Positions 52,601 to 63,069 of a stretch of 64,000 nucleotides of DNA are shown piece after piece. The notes under the pieces were generated by a model that worked only from the letters and a program-made list of their open reading frames with translations, searched no databases and had not been told where the DNA came from. This DNA is from Leishmania infantum JPCM5 (Eukaryota > Euglenozoa > Kinetoplastea > Trypanosomatida > Trypanosomatidae), in contig NC_009403.2 of NCBI RefSeq assembly GCF_000002875.2, forward strand, positions 537,001-601,000, in the 5' to 3' direction. The translations under genes were made by a program, and so were the position numbers. Within the stretch, counting starts at the first letter, position 1. Each line of letters begins with the position of its first letter.

Positions 52601-52930
52601 GTTCTTTGGAGCGGGAGGGGGAGGGCGCACACCTGTGCGCATGCCCTGTTGTGCGAGCACGGAGACGCGACAGCCGCGCTTCTTTCCTCCTGCTGCACCG
52701 GCACGCTGATAACCCACGAGGCCGAATGCCGTGGTGGCATGCCCTCCTCTCGCAGAATGCAGACTTGCATCGAGGATTCGCCAAGGAGCCAGGCCCTACC
52801 AACACCGTTCGGCGCCGTTTAGTCCAGCGCAAGGCCACGGCAGCACACAGCGCAGGCTCGGCCCGGGATCACGCTCAACACCACCGCAACGCAGCCAAAG
52901 CCGAGATAAAACGGGAGGCGGACGCGTACG
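49640..52930 (-). mobile_element. degenerate ingi/L1Tc-type non-LTR retrotransposon (DIRE-like)
   Basis: Read on the - strand, pieces of a reverse transcriptase appear in the correct order. AGGLDGTHSESVKALRMQ with LATWKRG (51801-52154) is the N-terminal RT block. LRPHKPDDGPASYHPVTLTS (51437-51886) is the next block, in another frame. CGVPQGSARGPSLSIMVVDR and AFFADDLALLTF (51094-51666) contain the B motif and the FADDL catalytic site (codons near 51427-51444). Frames change between blocks, so the element is dead. Towards its 3' side (50353-51063) LCPVCYARFAG is a possible end of a C-terminal zinc finger. Outer borders are not defined; 49640 and 52930 are the limits of otherwise unexplained GC-rich sequence. 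Opposite orientation to all genes fits a retained insertion. Family: ingi-clade DIRE of Leishmania, by motif. Confidence 0.75.
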
Positions 52931-53671
52931 CGTGCTGAACCTTCGACACGATTCGCAGTGAGCTTCTCCGAACTGCTTGATGGTCGCACGTCTCTGCAGC
53001 ACCGCGCTGACCCATACCTGTCCACGGACACCAAGAGCCCGCTATTCATACCCGAGGGCAGGCTGCAGCTCTCGGTGTCCCCACGAAGAGTGGGTGCAGT
53101 GGCCACCTCGAACAAAGGAAGCCTTGATATCAATAACGTGTTTTGCGTTACCGACGGCTTTGTTCCGCCTGTATGTCGTCCGTATGAGGATGTGCATGCC
53201 GGAAGGAAGGTCTTCTGCGTAGCGTGTGTAGCTACTATGGATGCTTTCTCTCTGCCTCTCTTTCCCTCTGCCGCTACCTTTGCCCACCCTCGCTTTTCCG
53301 TCCTCCTGTGCACCGTGTGGCCCCTGCGCACACATTTGCATACACACACACACACACACACACATAGAGTCGATACACTGCACTCTGCCAAGTCGACCCC
53401 CTCCCGCACCCCCTCCCAATTTTTCAAAGTACTGTGCATCGCACACGTGCGTCCGTTCCTTTCGTTATTGGTTCTTTTTGTTTATTCACGCGCTCTCTCT
53501 CCGCCTCCTGCGGGCGGGTGTGGCTTGCCCACAAAGGAGTTGTTCGCCCTCCATCTCCCTCTTCAGGCTTTCGTTCATTCCTGTGACGGTTCCCTACCGT
53601 ACGTACCTACACGTGCGTCGCACCGCCGCTCTCCTTCGTCTTCCTCGCACCGTTCACCCCTGTTATTCGCC
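52931..53671. other. spacer upstream of the PAP2 gene
   Basis: The PAP2 frame is open back to 52958, but that part is repeat-encoded (a Thr-His run from a CA microsatellite at 53341-53364) and low in gene-like codons. Pyrimidine-rich blocks at 53400-53420 and 53490-53520 could serve trans-splicing. No separate gene is supportable. Confidence 0.55.
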
Positions 53672-54874
53672 ATGGTAGTGCTCAGCAAGAAGGAGTTCTA
53701 CTACGCGTGGAACCAGTACCACCTGCTTGACTGGATCGTCCTGACCGTCCTGCTCCTGATCTCCATGATCGTCACGATTTCGATGAAGCCGCACTGTCGA
53801 ACCTTCTCCTGGAATGACGCCACTATCGCGTACCCGAGCCATGCAGACACGTTCCCCGATTACTCGCTGGCACTCATGCTGGTGTTTTCCGTCGTGTTTT
53901 ACGTGATATTCATCTGGTACCTCGTGCGGCCACTGCAGGAGTTCGTCGGTGAGCCGCTGGACTGGTATAGCATCGGCGGTGCTGACGCCGGCACAAGCGG
54001 CGAGGGCAACGCGTACGCAGAAATGGACACTGTAGTGAACACGAGGCAGCCGCGCATCCGCGACATGCAGACTGGCCGTGGTCTGGTGTATCCGTGGCTG
54101 CGTGCACAGCTCTGGTCTGTTGGAATGGAGTCCTGCGCGACAGCGGTACTCAAGGTGTACGCCGGCCGGCTTCGACCAGACTACCTGAGCCGGCTCAAGG
54201 CAGCTGGGTACACGAGCTCGATGTCGCATCTGCCCGACCCACAGACAAACCCTGACTACTACTGCGCCCTTATGGATGCCCACCCCGCGCTGAAGGAGGG
54301 CCGGCTATCTTTTCCATCCGGGCACAGCAGCACGTCCTTTGCGGTGTGCACAGTCGTCTGTCTCTTCTTCGTCGCCCATCTGCGTCCATTTGCGCGGCAC
54401 GCCAGCTTTACCCGGCTCATTATTTGCCTGTTGCCGATCTCCGTATCGCTCATGTGTGCCGTGAGCCGCACGCGCGACAACAAGCACCATTTTTCTGACA
54501 TCATCGCCGGCTCGCTGATCGGGGTCGTCTCTGCCTTTCTGTCGTTCTACGGTAGCTTCCGGCAGGTAGGCGGAGCGGCTGGCATCTACTTTAGCCGCAC
54601 GGCGACGGACATCGAGTATGAACAGTTGCGCGAGTGGAAATCAGCTGGCGGCAACGAAGGCAGCGGTGCTGCCGTGGAGATCCCTACTGCTGGCGGCAGC
54701 AGTGCCAACTACCAATCGACTAACAAGAGGGAAGAAGCCGCGCGTTGTAGGTCTGCGTCGCCGATAAACAGGATGAACGACGCTGTGGTGACCTTCAACG
54801 ACTCGGTGCGGCGGCCGACAGGGCTGACGGAGCGGCGGTTGAACGAGGACCCAGCGGCCGTTCCGTGGATCTAA
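53672..54874 (+). CDS. PAP2-family lipid phosphatase (phosphatidic acid phosphatase-like)
   Basis: The protein has 400 residues from ATG 53672 (MVVLSKKEFYYAWNQYHL). An in-frame ATG at 53237 lies upstream, but the sequence between them is microsatellite-like. The three PAP2 motifs are present and spaced as expected: KVYAGRLRP (Lys161, K-x6-RP), PSGH (215-218) and SRTRDNKHHFSD (Ser265-Asp276, with the catalytic His272). Transmembrane helices include LLDWIVLTVLLLISMIVTIS, LALMLVFSVVFYVIFIWYLV and IIAGSLIGVVSAFLSFYGSF; the C-terminal 100 residues are polar. It should dephosphorylate phosphatidate or a related lipid phosphate at a membrane. The key residues are all present, so activity is expected. 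It sits downstream of the GUP cluster on the same strand. Confidence 0.92.
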   Translation: MVVLSKKEFYYAWNQYHLLDWIVLTVLLLISMIVTISMKPHCRTFSWNDATIAYPSHADTFPDYSLALMLVFSVVFYVIFIWYLVRPLQEFVGEPLDWYSIGGADAGTSGEGNAYAEMDTVVNTRQPRIRDMQTGRGLVYPWLRAQLWSVGMESCATAVLKVYAGRLRPDYLSRLKAAGYTSSMSHLPDPQTNPDYYCALMDAHPALKEGRLSFPSGHSSTSFAVCTVVCLFFVAHLRPFARHASFTRLIICLLPISVSLMCAVSRTRDNKHHFSDIIAGSLIGVVSAFLSFYGSFRQVGGAAGIYFSRTATDIEYEQLREWKSAGGNEGSGAAVEIPTAGGSSANYQSTNKREEAARCRSASPINRMNDAVVTFNDSVRRPTGLTERRLNEDPAAVPWI

Positions 54875-56385
54875 CCTGCACGTGCATGCGTGCCCGTACC
54901 CATGCTATGTGAAAGCTCGCTCCGTGGTCACTGTTCCCGTTAGCCCATCTCAACAAGCAGGATCGCCTGTAATGGACACAAGCACGCACGCACACACACA
55001 CACACATACACACAACATACAGGCGTGAAGCAGCGACAGCGACAGGCGCAAGAGAGGACGGGATGCGGGCGGGACGAGAGTGCTGCAGTGTATCGTCGCA
55101 GCGCTAATAAGGGCATGAGACGCAGCCGCTACTGAAACAGAGCAAGAAAGGCCTAGCGCAAGCAGCAGACATGTCGCCTGCAGATGGAGACAGAGGGCTT
55201 CCGCGAGATGAAGAGAGAGGGATAGAAGAAGAGGCGATCCAGTGCGGATAGAGACAGAAACAAGCAAAACGAAAAGCAGGAAAGCGCCCACTTGTGTGTG
55301 TCGGCGTGTGTAGGTGTATATATATATATATATTTGTATGTATGTGGGCAGGTGTGTAGCTCTCTCTATTTCTATCGGTCTCTCTCCCTTCCTCTTCGTG
55401 CACTCGCACGACATCCTCGGAAGAAGCCCGAGCAAAGAGGTCGGCAGCCTGGTCTTACGTTTATGAGACTCCTCGCCCCGCCCCTCTCTCGTCCCTTCAA
55501 GATCCTGATACATGCGTAGTAGGCTGGAAACGCGCTGTGTGGGGCTGTATGTGTGTGTGGATGTAGTGTGCGCTGACAAGGCGTGCGCGTTATCGTCTTT
55601 TTTTGTGAGGGTGAAGTCTTTCATGTCTGAATTTGTAATGGAGTGCACTCAAGCCGCGCACTTGCCTCGACTCGAAGGAGACGCGAAGGGAACAAGAAGC
55701 TCCTGCGCGTGCACCTGTGTCACCTCATTACCCTCACGGCCTTGGAGGCGTACGAATGCGCTTGGTGTGTGCTTCTAACACGTGTTTTGTGCGGTCGTGG
55801 GCTTTTGTGCATGCTCGGGTGCTTGCCTCCTCTCAACGGACGTGCCCTGCCGCTGACTCGGGGTAGAGCAGCTTCAGTCTTCTACAGGCGGGCGCATAAT
55901 GTACACCGCACAAGGACAGACAGATGCCCATGATGTGGAGTATGTGGAAGCACTTTTCAGAGTCTCCTCTCGTGTCGTGCCTCTATAACTTTGCCTGTCA
56001 TGGTGATCCCCGCATCATGCTGCGGCACCGCTGTTTGTCTGTATGAGCTGCCCTCTTCCCACTCCCTTACCTACCCACCACCACCTCCCCAAACACACAC
56101 AAACACCTCCACTTGTCGATGTCCATCCTCCTCCTCGCACCACGGTGAACTCCGTCACCCCACCTAGATGAACGGAAGCATCCATACACACAATCGCAGA
56201 GGTACGTCGCACATCAGCCATTCGCCTTTTTCTTCGTTGTCTGCGTGTGCGACTTCTTCGCTATATGTGCTTGTTTGTGGCGTTTGTACAGCCCCAAGTC
56301 GTCGGAGACGGACATCTCACATGCCCACACGTTGTCGGACTGCGCACGTTCATCTTCTACAAGGCGGAACGCCACGTACTGCACA
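54875..56385. other. intergenic spacer
   Basis: It has CA repeats (54985-55015), a TA repeat (55317-55333) and GT-rich text. No gene is supportable on either strand; the - frame 54950-55648 crosses the microsatellites. Confidence 0.55.
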
Positions 56386-56652
56386 ATGACATCTCGAGCA
56401 CGCCTTCTATTGCTGGCGTGTGTTGGGACAGTCATCGTGATTCTCCTAGTGCGTGCACAGACCGTCGTTGCGCAAGGCGACGAAGCCAACGCTGCCTTCG
56501 CGCAGCAAGAAGCGCCTGAGTCCGAGAAGGACCAGCACCTGCTGCGCCTGGTGGTCATCCTCCTTCCAGCCATGTTCGTGTTGTGGTTCATCCTGTGCAT
56601 CATCTTAGCGTACATCTACATTTGTGTGTACCCCAACTATTACACCAAGTAG
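56386..56652 (+). CDS. small secretory-pathway membrane protein, 88 aa, unknown function
   Basis: The open frame begins earlier, but ATG at 56386 gives a good signal-peptide-like start, MTSRARLLLLACVGTVIVIL, with likely cleavage after AQTVVAQ. A short acidic ectodomain (GDEANAAFAQQEAPESEKDQ) follows, then one strong hydrophobic helix (LVVILLPAMFVLWFILCIIL) and a Tyr-rich tail (YIYICVYPNYYTK). The arrangement is that of a type I single-pass membrane protein. No family is recognised. It stands alone with long spacers on both sides. The signal peptide plus helix plus intact frame make a real gene likely. Confidence 0.7.
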   Translation: MTSRARLLLLACVGTVIVILLVRAQTVVAQGDEANAAFAQQEAPESEKDQHLLRLVVILLPAMFVLWFILCIILAYIYICVYPNYYTK

Positions 56653-58300
56653 GAGGCCTCGAAGGGCCGAGCTACGAGTCTGTGATGACGGCGTGGCATC
56701 CCAGCCTTTTGTTTTCTTGTTGCGGTGAGCTTTCTGTCGAACTCACGACTGGTGTCACTCCCTTTATTCGGAGACCCCTCCCCCATGAGGAGGAAGGCGC
56801 TTTCCGTATCTGTATATGCATATATATATATATGTGTGTGTGCATGTATATTACTCTGATGGAGGCCGACCGGCCTTGTGCTTTTTTTTTTGGGGGGGGT
56901 ACCACTTTGTTTTCTACCATGTGCACAGCTTTACCATTCCTCTCTTGTTCTGTAATCGATATATGACCCCCCCCCTCTTTGTGCCTCACTCCCTGCCTAC
57001 ATATATATGTATATATGTATGTATATATATACATATATGCGTGTGTGCGCGCGCGTTGCTTCTCTGAAGCCCTCAACCTTTCTACTCAAGCGAAAGGGAC
57101 GAACGGTTGAGGCCTCCAAAGTGTGACTGGGGCGTCCCCAACGTGAGCGTCCCAACTGGGCGTGTCGAATATTCGCTCACGAAGAATGGATCGAGGGCAG
57201 GCCATCGCCGCATCCTTGTCCTCCTTCCCCTCACCATCCACCGCTCACTGCACCTTTTCTCCGGTATGGAAATCATACTTTGGCCGCTTGCCTCCCGCCG
57301 CCAATTGCGCGGCGCACGTGTGTTTGGGTACGTGTTGTGCACCTCGGGCATTTGCCAAGCCACACGCACGCAGTCAGCTCCCTTGGCCCTTCTCCTCTTT
57401 TCTACCATCTTTACCTGGGTGACCGTCCTCGGGTTCAACCTCCCCCTCGTCTTGCTTTGCTTTTCCTTCCGACTGACATGCACGCATATATATATATTTG
57501 CATATACATGCGATGGTGCAGGCGTGCCATGGACAGTGAAATGCCGACGACGAAGGCCCGCCATCTCTCTCCCCCTCGCGTCCTCCTCCCCTTCCCAAGC
57601 CAGCAAGCGAGTGCGTCGGTCCGTGCGAATATATGTAATGCTTCTTTGGTTTCCTTTACTTCTTCCTCTTATTTATTTGTGCACGGTTTGCTCCGAGCAC
57701 AACGGTGCGGCGAGATCGGAGGACAACAGCGTTTTCTTGTCGTCGTCTAGTGGCAGCGAGACCTCTGCTCTACCCGACAACGTCACTGCAGGCCTCCGCC
57801 CTCTTTGAGAGAGGGCCCCAGTGACCTTACACGGACCATTCTCTCTCGTTGTTTCCACGGTCCTTGCCTTCAGCGCAAGTCTCCTCGCCCATCCGACCTC
57901 GTTCATGTCCGCACCCGGTGAAACGGGTGGCCCCGCACGCACGCCGGCACACACAAGCGCAGGCGTATGCGCGGGTGTACGCTCTTGTATGGAAGACGCA
58001 CTCTGTTCCCGCCGGTACGGCCTCGGTGTAAGCAGCACGATGGCACACACACCGCCCAGAAGCCCGATCGACTGCAACGAATATGCTGGCTCGCGAGTGG
58101 CCTCGGTGTAACTCTCTCTCTCTCCGTCCCGCTCTCTCACTGTGGCGAGGGGAAGGAAGTACTCGCAGCCAAACATACCGGCCTTGTAACGCCTACCTCA
58201 TCTTACCTCTCCCTCTCTCTGCTCTCTTACACGTCAGTGTGTGAGCCCCGCGACGGAAAAAGCAGTCGAATCGTCACAGACGCCGCCCACCCCTGCTATA
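56653..58300. other. intergenic spacer with uncertain short frames
   Basis: TA repeats lie at 56818-56832 and 57000-57036. A 56-codon frame at 57638-57808 (MLLWFPLLLPLIYLCTVCSE) has a signal-like start but no other support, so it is noted but not called. The last 21 bases before the next ATG are shared with the flank of the gene at 21183. Confidence 0.5.
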
Positions 58301-58795
58301 ATGTTCGGCCGTCGTGTCTTTGCGAGCGCACCGCTCCCACGCCATATGTGGGCGAAGATGCACATCCAAAACGCGGCCCAGGCGCAGCGCATGCTGCCCT
58401 CTCTCGCCCCTTTGGTCTCGTCTCTGGGTCGCAGCACCAACGTTTTGAACAGCCAGGCGCTCACGCAGGCGCGTGACGGCATGGCCTCCGATCCAAGTGC
58501 CGCGTCGTTGGAGGAGTTTTCTGTGCGCTGTTTCTCCGGCTCGCTCACGACGGTGAGCTCCATCGTCTTCGGGCCAGTGAAGTTTACATTATCGGTCAGC
58601 ACACCACTCGTCAGCTTTCTAGAGTTGCTCGAACAACTAAGAATAAAGCTCATACATAGCGAAGGACTGAGGTGTGAGCCCGAAGAGCCCCGCGTCAGCT
58701 CCCCAATTCGCTTCGCCTCCCAGTTGATTCTCCCTCTCGCTTTGGCCAAGCACTGTCGTGATGTGCGGAAGAATGAGAGAAGTGAGCCGGGCTGA
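58301..58795 (+). CDS. presequence-bearing protein of unknown function (shares N-terminus with 21183)
   Basis: The predicted protein has 164 residues. It starts MFGRRVFASAPLPRHMWAKM, basic and without acidic residues, so a mitochondrial presequence is plausible. Residues 1-38 match the gene at 21183 with only one evident change. Identity at DNA level runs from about 58280 to 58416. The rest differs: a possible hydrophobic segment (TLSVSTPLVSFLELLEQL) and a basic tail. No enzyme motif is seen. Either copy could be a rearranged derivative of a longer parent gene. A SIDER-like element lies about 120 bases downstream, as expected for a 3' UTR, which supports transcription as a gene. Confidence 0.5.
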   Translation: MFGRRVFASAPLPRHMWAKMHIQNAAQAQRMLPSLAPLVSSLGRSTNVLNSQALTQARDGMASDPSAASLEEFSVRCFSGSLTTVSSIVFGPVKFTLSVSTPLVSFLELLEQLRIKLIHSEGLRCEPEEPRVSSPIRFASQLILPLALAKHCRDVRKNERSEPG

Positions 58796-58917
58796 CAAGG
58801 AGTAGTCCCGGAGCACACCCAAGCATGCACGTGTGTATGTATGCGTGTACGCATTCTCTTTTTCTACGTCTCTTTGCGCGATTCCTGGTGACGGAGGTAC
58901 ATCGCACACGGGGTGGT

Positions 58918-59405
58918 ATCTCAGGACCCAGTGCCCTCCCTCCGCGGGAAAGCGAAGCAGCACCCTTCCCACTCCCCCTCTCTCTCCTATCCCTGCCAGC
59001 TGCAGAGCCGCTACTGCTATGTCGGCGCTTAGGCCGTGGGTGGGAGCTGCATTGGAGCCGCCGGCGCCTGTGAACACATTTGTGCCATCCATGTGATGGG
59101 CGAAGTGTCCGCGTGACTCCAACCCATCTCACCCGGACCCTCACACTGCCCACTGGTGTGGGGGAGCTTGAGCCCCTCTGAGGGGGCCGCACCGCGTGGC
59201 GACCACCACAATGGAAGCGGCTGTGAGGCGATCTGCGGAGCAGAGTGTGGGTAGAGTGTGAGGCAGGCGCTGTGCTCTGATAACTGGGTCGGCATATTGC
59301 TCTGACGTGTGTCTCCTGCTGCCTCGTACCACGCGGAAGGGGCCTGTGACAGGGGCCGGGTGGTGCGGAGTGGCGTGAGCCCTCACGTCGCATGGCAGAG
59401 AGCGA
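58918..59405 (+). mobile_element. SIDER-like degenerate retroposon (long form, copy B2)
   Basis: It starts near TCTCAGGACCCAGTGCCC and ends GCATGGCAGAGAGCGATGA, nearly identical to copy B1 through most of its length. Its end resembles the GCATGGCCGAGAGA end of the short copies, so it probably defines the true 3' boundary that is blurred in B1. Confidence 0.68.
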
Positions 59406-60825
59406 TGAACACACATGGCGAAGACGTCTTTTTCGCGACTGTCGATGCATCACGAGAAAGGAGCCCTTTTACAAAGGGGAAGAAATATGCTTGGCCCTTG
59501 GATTGGGCGTGTGTGCGCGTTCGTGTTTCATGATTTCCCCACCGCCACCACCAAGAAGAACGTCGTGGGTGTTTCCCACATGGCAGAGCATATGTTTACG
59601 CTGTCGGTTGCTATGATTGTGTGTGTGTTAAAGATGCATAAGCTCTCACAGAGTTGTTTGTTCTTTGTTTTTTTCCCATGTCTTTTTTTTTCTCTCGTAG
59701 TACGCTACGCCTTGTCTTGACCCGTTCGCCATCTTGGATGTGGTTTGTGCGTGTGCGCCCCATGACGTCATTATAGGATACGGTTCATGCGACCTCCTCA
59801 TTGTTGCCAGCTGTGGGCATAACCTTAGACGCTCTTCTCTTCTCTCTCCTGCCCTCCTCCTCTCCATTGCCCTGTTAACCGAGCAAGAGATCTGAGCTGG
59901 ATGCGGAGAGGCAGAGAGAGAGAGGTGTGTGGTGTGTGTGTGTGTGTGGTGTGTGGTGGCACGTGCGTGTGTTGCATATTTGTCGGTGTTGGTGTTATGT
60001 TGTTTGTTGTTGTTTGGACGGTGTTGTGGTACGTACAAAGCGCATGCGGGTGGTGTGCGCGGGCTCAAAGAAAAAGGCGGGAGGGAGCGAGGGAGCGGCA
60101 TCACACAACTGCTCCGAGAGCACAGCTGTGGCGCGTGGCATTGTGCAGGCGGCTCTTCCTCAGATGTCAGAGACACACGCACACGCAATCGAAAGCAACT
60201 TGTACGCTCCTTACACGAGTTTTGATGAGAGAGACGGGGCAAGAGGTGGCAGCGCCGCACCACGATGGTCTCCGCTCCTGTTTCTCGCTTTTCTTTGCTC
60301 GCCCATTCGTCTTTCTCACCACCTTTCCTCAACGATCTTTGAGCTTCTCTCCAGCACCGTCAACTGCGATCCCCCCATACTGCCCTCGCTGTTCTGAGCA
60401 CGCCATAACCCCATTGCGTCAGTCGTCGTCGTGGAGGAACCCCTTGCCCAACCAACATACAAAACGCTATCGCCAACGCCCTCACTACTGTGACATAGAT
60501 AGGGTTTGCCCTGTATGGATCTCCCTCCCTCTCTCAATCGGCTGCCACCGTTGTTCTTCTGGCTGTTGTTTTACTCGTGTTATTTTCTGCTTCTTCTTGC
60601 CTGTTAGACGAAACCAACCCTTCTCGCCCTCCCTCGCGCCCCTCCCCTCCCTCCATCCTTCGTCCCTACTCACCCCACCGCTTTCTTTTTTAATTGTTGT
60701 TTGTCGTTCTGTTCGTGCCTTTCCTTCTTTTCCATTCGCGTGTGTGTGTGTGTGGGGGGGGGGGGGAGGACACCAGCGCACGCATCTCAAAGCAGACATA
60801 CGCGCATACACGCAAACCATCCGTC
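59406..60825. other. intergenic spacer
   Basis: GT repeats are at 59932-59950 and 60739-60754, the latter running straight into a G14 tract, an unusual G-rich junction about 65 bases before the next ATG. Pyrimidine-rich text (60620-60690) precedes it. No gene is supportable. Confidence 0.6.
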
Positions 60826-63069
60826 ATGGCTTCCTCCACCGAACTCATGCCGCACTCCGAGCGCGATGGCTCCGAAGGTAGTGTACCGTATCCTCATCGT
60901 GTTGGGGAGACTCTCGTTTTGGAGCTCAACACGCTTTGCCGGCTGCGCGACTTCTACGAGCAGCACACCTTCGATACACAAGGGCCGTATGCAGACTTGT
61001 TTGCGGTTCTCCTCTCATCATGCAAGCACGTGATCGATATCAACGTGGAACTCGTTCACCACATCAAGGCTCAGCAAGACCAACAGCGGCGGCAGCAGGT
61101 CGCCTGTGATGTTCTCTGTCGTGAAGCGGCACTGCAGCGTGCTGACATCAAACACCTTCGCGCCGCCCTGGAGCATCTGTCTGCGCGCAGAGCAAGTGGA
61201 GAAGCATCCGTGGTCAAGTGCGAAGATGATGATACTGGGCTTGGCAACGGCTCAGCAGCCTCGTCGCATGCTTCGCCGAAAAACGAAGCAGCTACAGCAG
61301 AGTGTTGCCAGCACGTTTCCCAAAGAAGCCCCGCGGCGTCCCTGGCACCGCAGCGCAGTACAGGTGCCGCCTCCCCTTCCTCGGCTGCAGTCGGCCTTGA
61401 GCGATCATCGTTGTCTACAGCATCAGCTTCTCTTGTAGGGCCCGTTTCGCAAGCGCACGCCACCGTGACCTTTGCCCCCACAGAAGCCCCAGCACAGCCA
61501 ATCAACTCGCTGACGCACTCCTCGCCTTCTGACCACGCCTGCGGGGGCGCATGGGCAGCAGAGATGGTGCGCCGCACGGACGCCATGCAGGGCAGCTCGG
61601 CTACCGTACTCGTGGATGGCCAGTTGTCTTCCGTGCGACTCGATGAAGAGCAGCGGAAGCAGCAGCAGTCCTCTACTGCCTTGTTTGCGCCCTCTGAAGC
61701 AAGGAAGCACCACGCCGAGGACGCCGTTGAGAGCCACCTTGAGCACTTGACGCGTCACTTTGCTGCGGTGGACCCGCGCGTGCACAAACAGCGGCGAATG
61801 TGGGGGGAGGAGGAGGACGTTGGCAGCAGGAGTCCGTCATCATCACCAGTAGCGGCTTCGGGAACGGCAGGCGAGAGTGAATTTCCTCATTCATGTACGA
61901 CTGTGGCTGGTCATGCTCGGTCAAACCCCCAGGAGTCCAGTCAACGCCAAGGAACCTCTGTCGCCTCGCCTGTCGGCACTTGGACACCACCGGCGGTACT
62001 TGTGCGTTGGCTCGACAGTCGGCTCCGTCGATGGAAAGCGGAGTGGAAAAGAGTGCTTGAAGACGTGCAGGACGCGCTTCTCCTTGATGCTACCGTCGAT
62101 GCTCAGACGTTGCGTCCGATTGCACATGCAGCAGGTCAGCAGGAGGCACATGTGAACCTAGGGACTGCCCACGAAAGAGCCTCCGAGAGCAACGGAGGCG
62201 CTGAAGCGGTCATGACTCCAAGCTGCCGTGGCGACCTTGTGTGTGTCATCCGAGCTCTTCTTTCTTCTCACGGCACGGAGCTGTACAAGCAAATCGTCGC
62301 CGAATCCACCCGACAAGTCCAACGCACCGATGAAGAACTGCATGATTTGCGCTCCAGGCTGGAGGCACTCGAGGTATACGCGCCGCATCGCTACGCCGTC
62401 ACTGCCCGACCGCCGCTGCTTGGAGTGGAGCTAGAGGACGTGCTCGAGCCGCGCATCGGAGTGCGGCTGCGCACGGTGTACCATCACTACCTCGCCGACC
62501 GCGCTGGACTCAGCGTGGGCGATGTCCTCGTCGGCGTCGGCCACCAATCCATCCAGACACGCGCGCAGCTACACGTCGTGCTGGGGGAGCTGACCCGTGA
62601 CTACAATGCGCAGTGCCACATACAGATCGAGGAAGGCTTCATGCGGAGTTTTGCCCTCGGTGATCAGTGCTGCGTCAGGGACGGCCACTGCGTTGAGTGC
62701 CATTCACCTTATCGCGAGGCAACGGTAGAAAGAAAAGGCAATGACTATGGACTTGGCCAAGAACTTCAACGCGCCCGTTCAGAAGCAGCGGCAGCGGTTG
62801 CTGGAGGCACTATCCCTAGCGACGCACGTTCGTCAGCTCGATGGATGTATATGCACTCGTCGCTTAAAGGCCGTGCAGCTATGGCAGGCTCGTCTGCCGC
62901 CGCCTCGCCCTTCCTCTCCACATTCCACAGTGCCGCCCAGCACAAGGAAAAGCTAGCCCAATATCTGCCCTACTTCGAACTGTGCCTTCACGTTGTGCGT
63001 GACGGTCGATTGCGTGACGTGACACTTCTGATTCCGCCATGGGAAGCTCTTCGATCGGCGGCGTACTAA
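60826..63069 (+). CDS. PDZ-domain protein with coiled coils, 747 aa
   Basis: The first in-frame ATG follows a repeat-encoded stretch, so 60826 (MASSTELMPHSERDG) is chosen. Residues about 60-125 are helical and Gln/Arg-rich (HHIKAQQDQQRRQQVACDVL), a likely coiled coil. A disordered Ser/Ala-rich middle follows. A second short coiled coil lies near 486-520 (QVQRTDEELHDLRSRLEALE). Residues about 529-604 look like a PDZ domain: LLGVELEDVLEPRIGVRL, then ADRAGLSVGDVLVGVGHQSI with the usual A-x-x-AGL-x-x-GD-x-L pattern. No protease catalytic triad accompanies it. The C-terminal 140 residues are not recognised. It is likely a cytoplasmic or cytoskeletal scaffold; its partner is unknown. Confidence 0.82.
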   Translation: MASSTELMPHSERDGSEGSVPYPHRVGETLVLELNTLCRLRDFYEQHTFDTQGPYADLFAVLLSSCKHVIDINVELVHHIKAQQDQQRRQQVACDVLCREAALQRADIKHLRAALEHLSARRASGEASVVKCEDDDTGLGNGSAASSHASPKNEAATAECCQHVSQRSPAASLAPQRSTGAASPSSAAVGLERSSLSTASASLVGPVSQAHATVTFAPTEAPAQPINSLTHSSPSDHACGGAWAAEMVRRTDAMQGSSATVLVDGQLSSVRLDEEQRKQQQSSTALFAPSEARKHHAEDAVESHLEHLTRHFAAVDPRVHKQRRMWGEEEDVGSRSPSSSPVAASGTAGESEFPHSCTTVAGHARSNPQESSQRQGTSVASPVGTWTPPAVLVRWLDSRLRRWKAEWKRVLEDVQDALLLDATVDAQTLRPIAHAAGQQEAHVNLGTAHERASESNGGAEAVMTPSCRGDLVCVIRALLSSHGTELYKQIVAESTRQVQRTDEELHDLRSRLEALEVYAPHRYAVTARPPLLGVELEDVLEPRIGVRLRTVYHHYLADRAGLSVGDVLVGVGHQSIQTRAQLHVVLGELTRDYNAQCHIQIEEGFMRSFALGDQCCVRDGHCVECHSPYREATVERKGNDYGLGQELQRARSEAAAAVAGGTIPSDARSSARWMYMHSSLKGRAAMAGSSAAASPFLSTFHSAAQHKEKLAQYLPYFELCLHVVRDGRLRDVTLLIPPWEALRSAAY

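Noticed and set aside
52958..53671. 238-codon N-terminal extension of the PAP2 protein
   Set aside because: It is encoded partly by a CA microsatellite and C/T tracts. The internal ATG at 53237 is possible, but the protein starting at 53672 has the normal PAP2 length and begins directly before the first helix.
57821..58111. 96-codon + frame, and the 167-codon - frame over the same stretch
   Set aside because: The + frame starts at GTG and neither shows a domain; there is insufficient evidence to call a gene.
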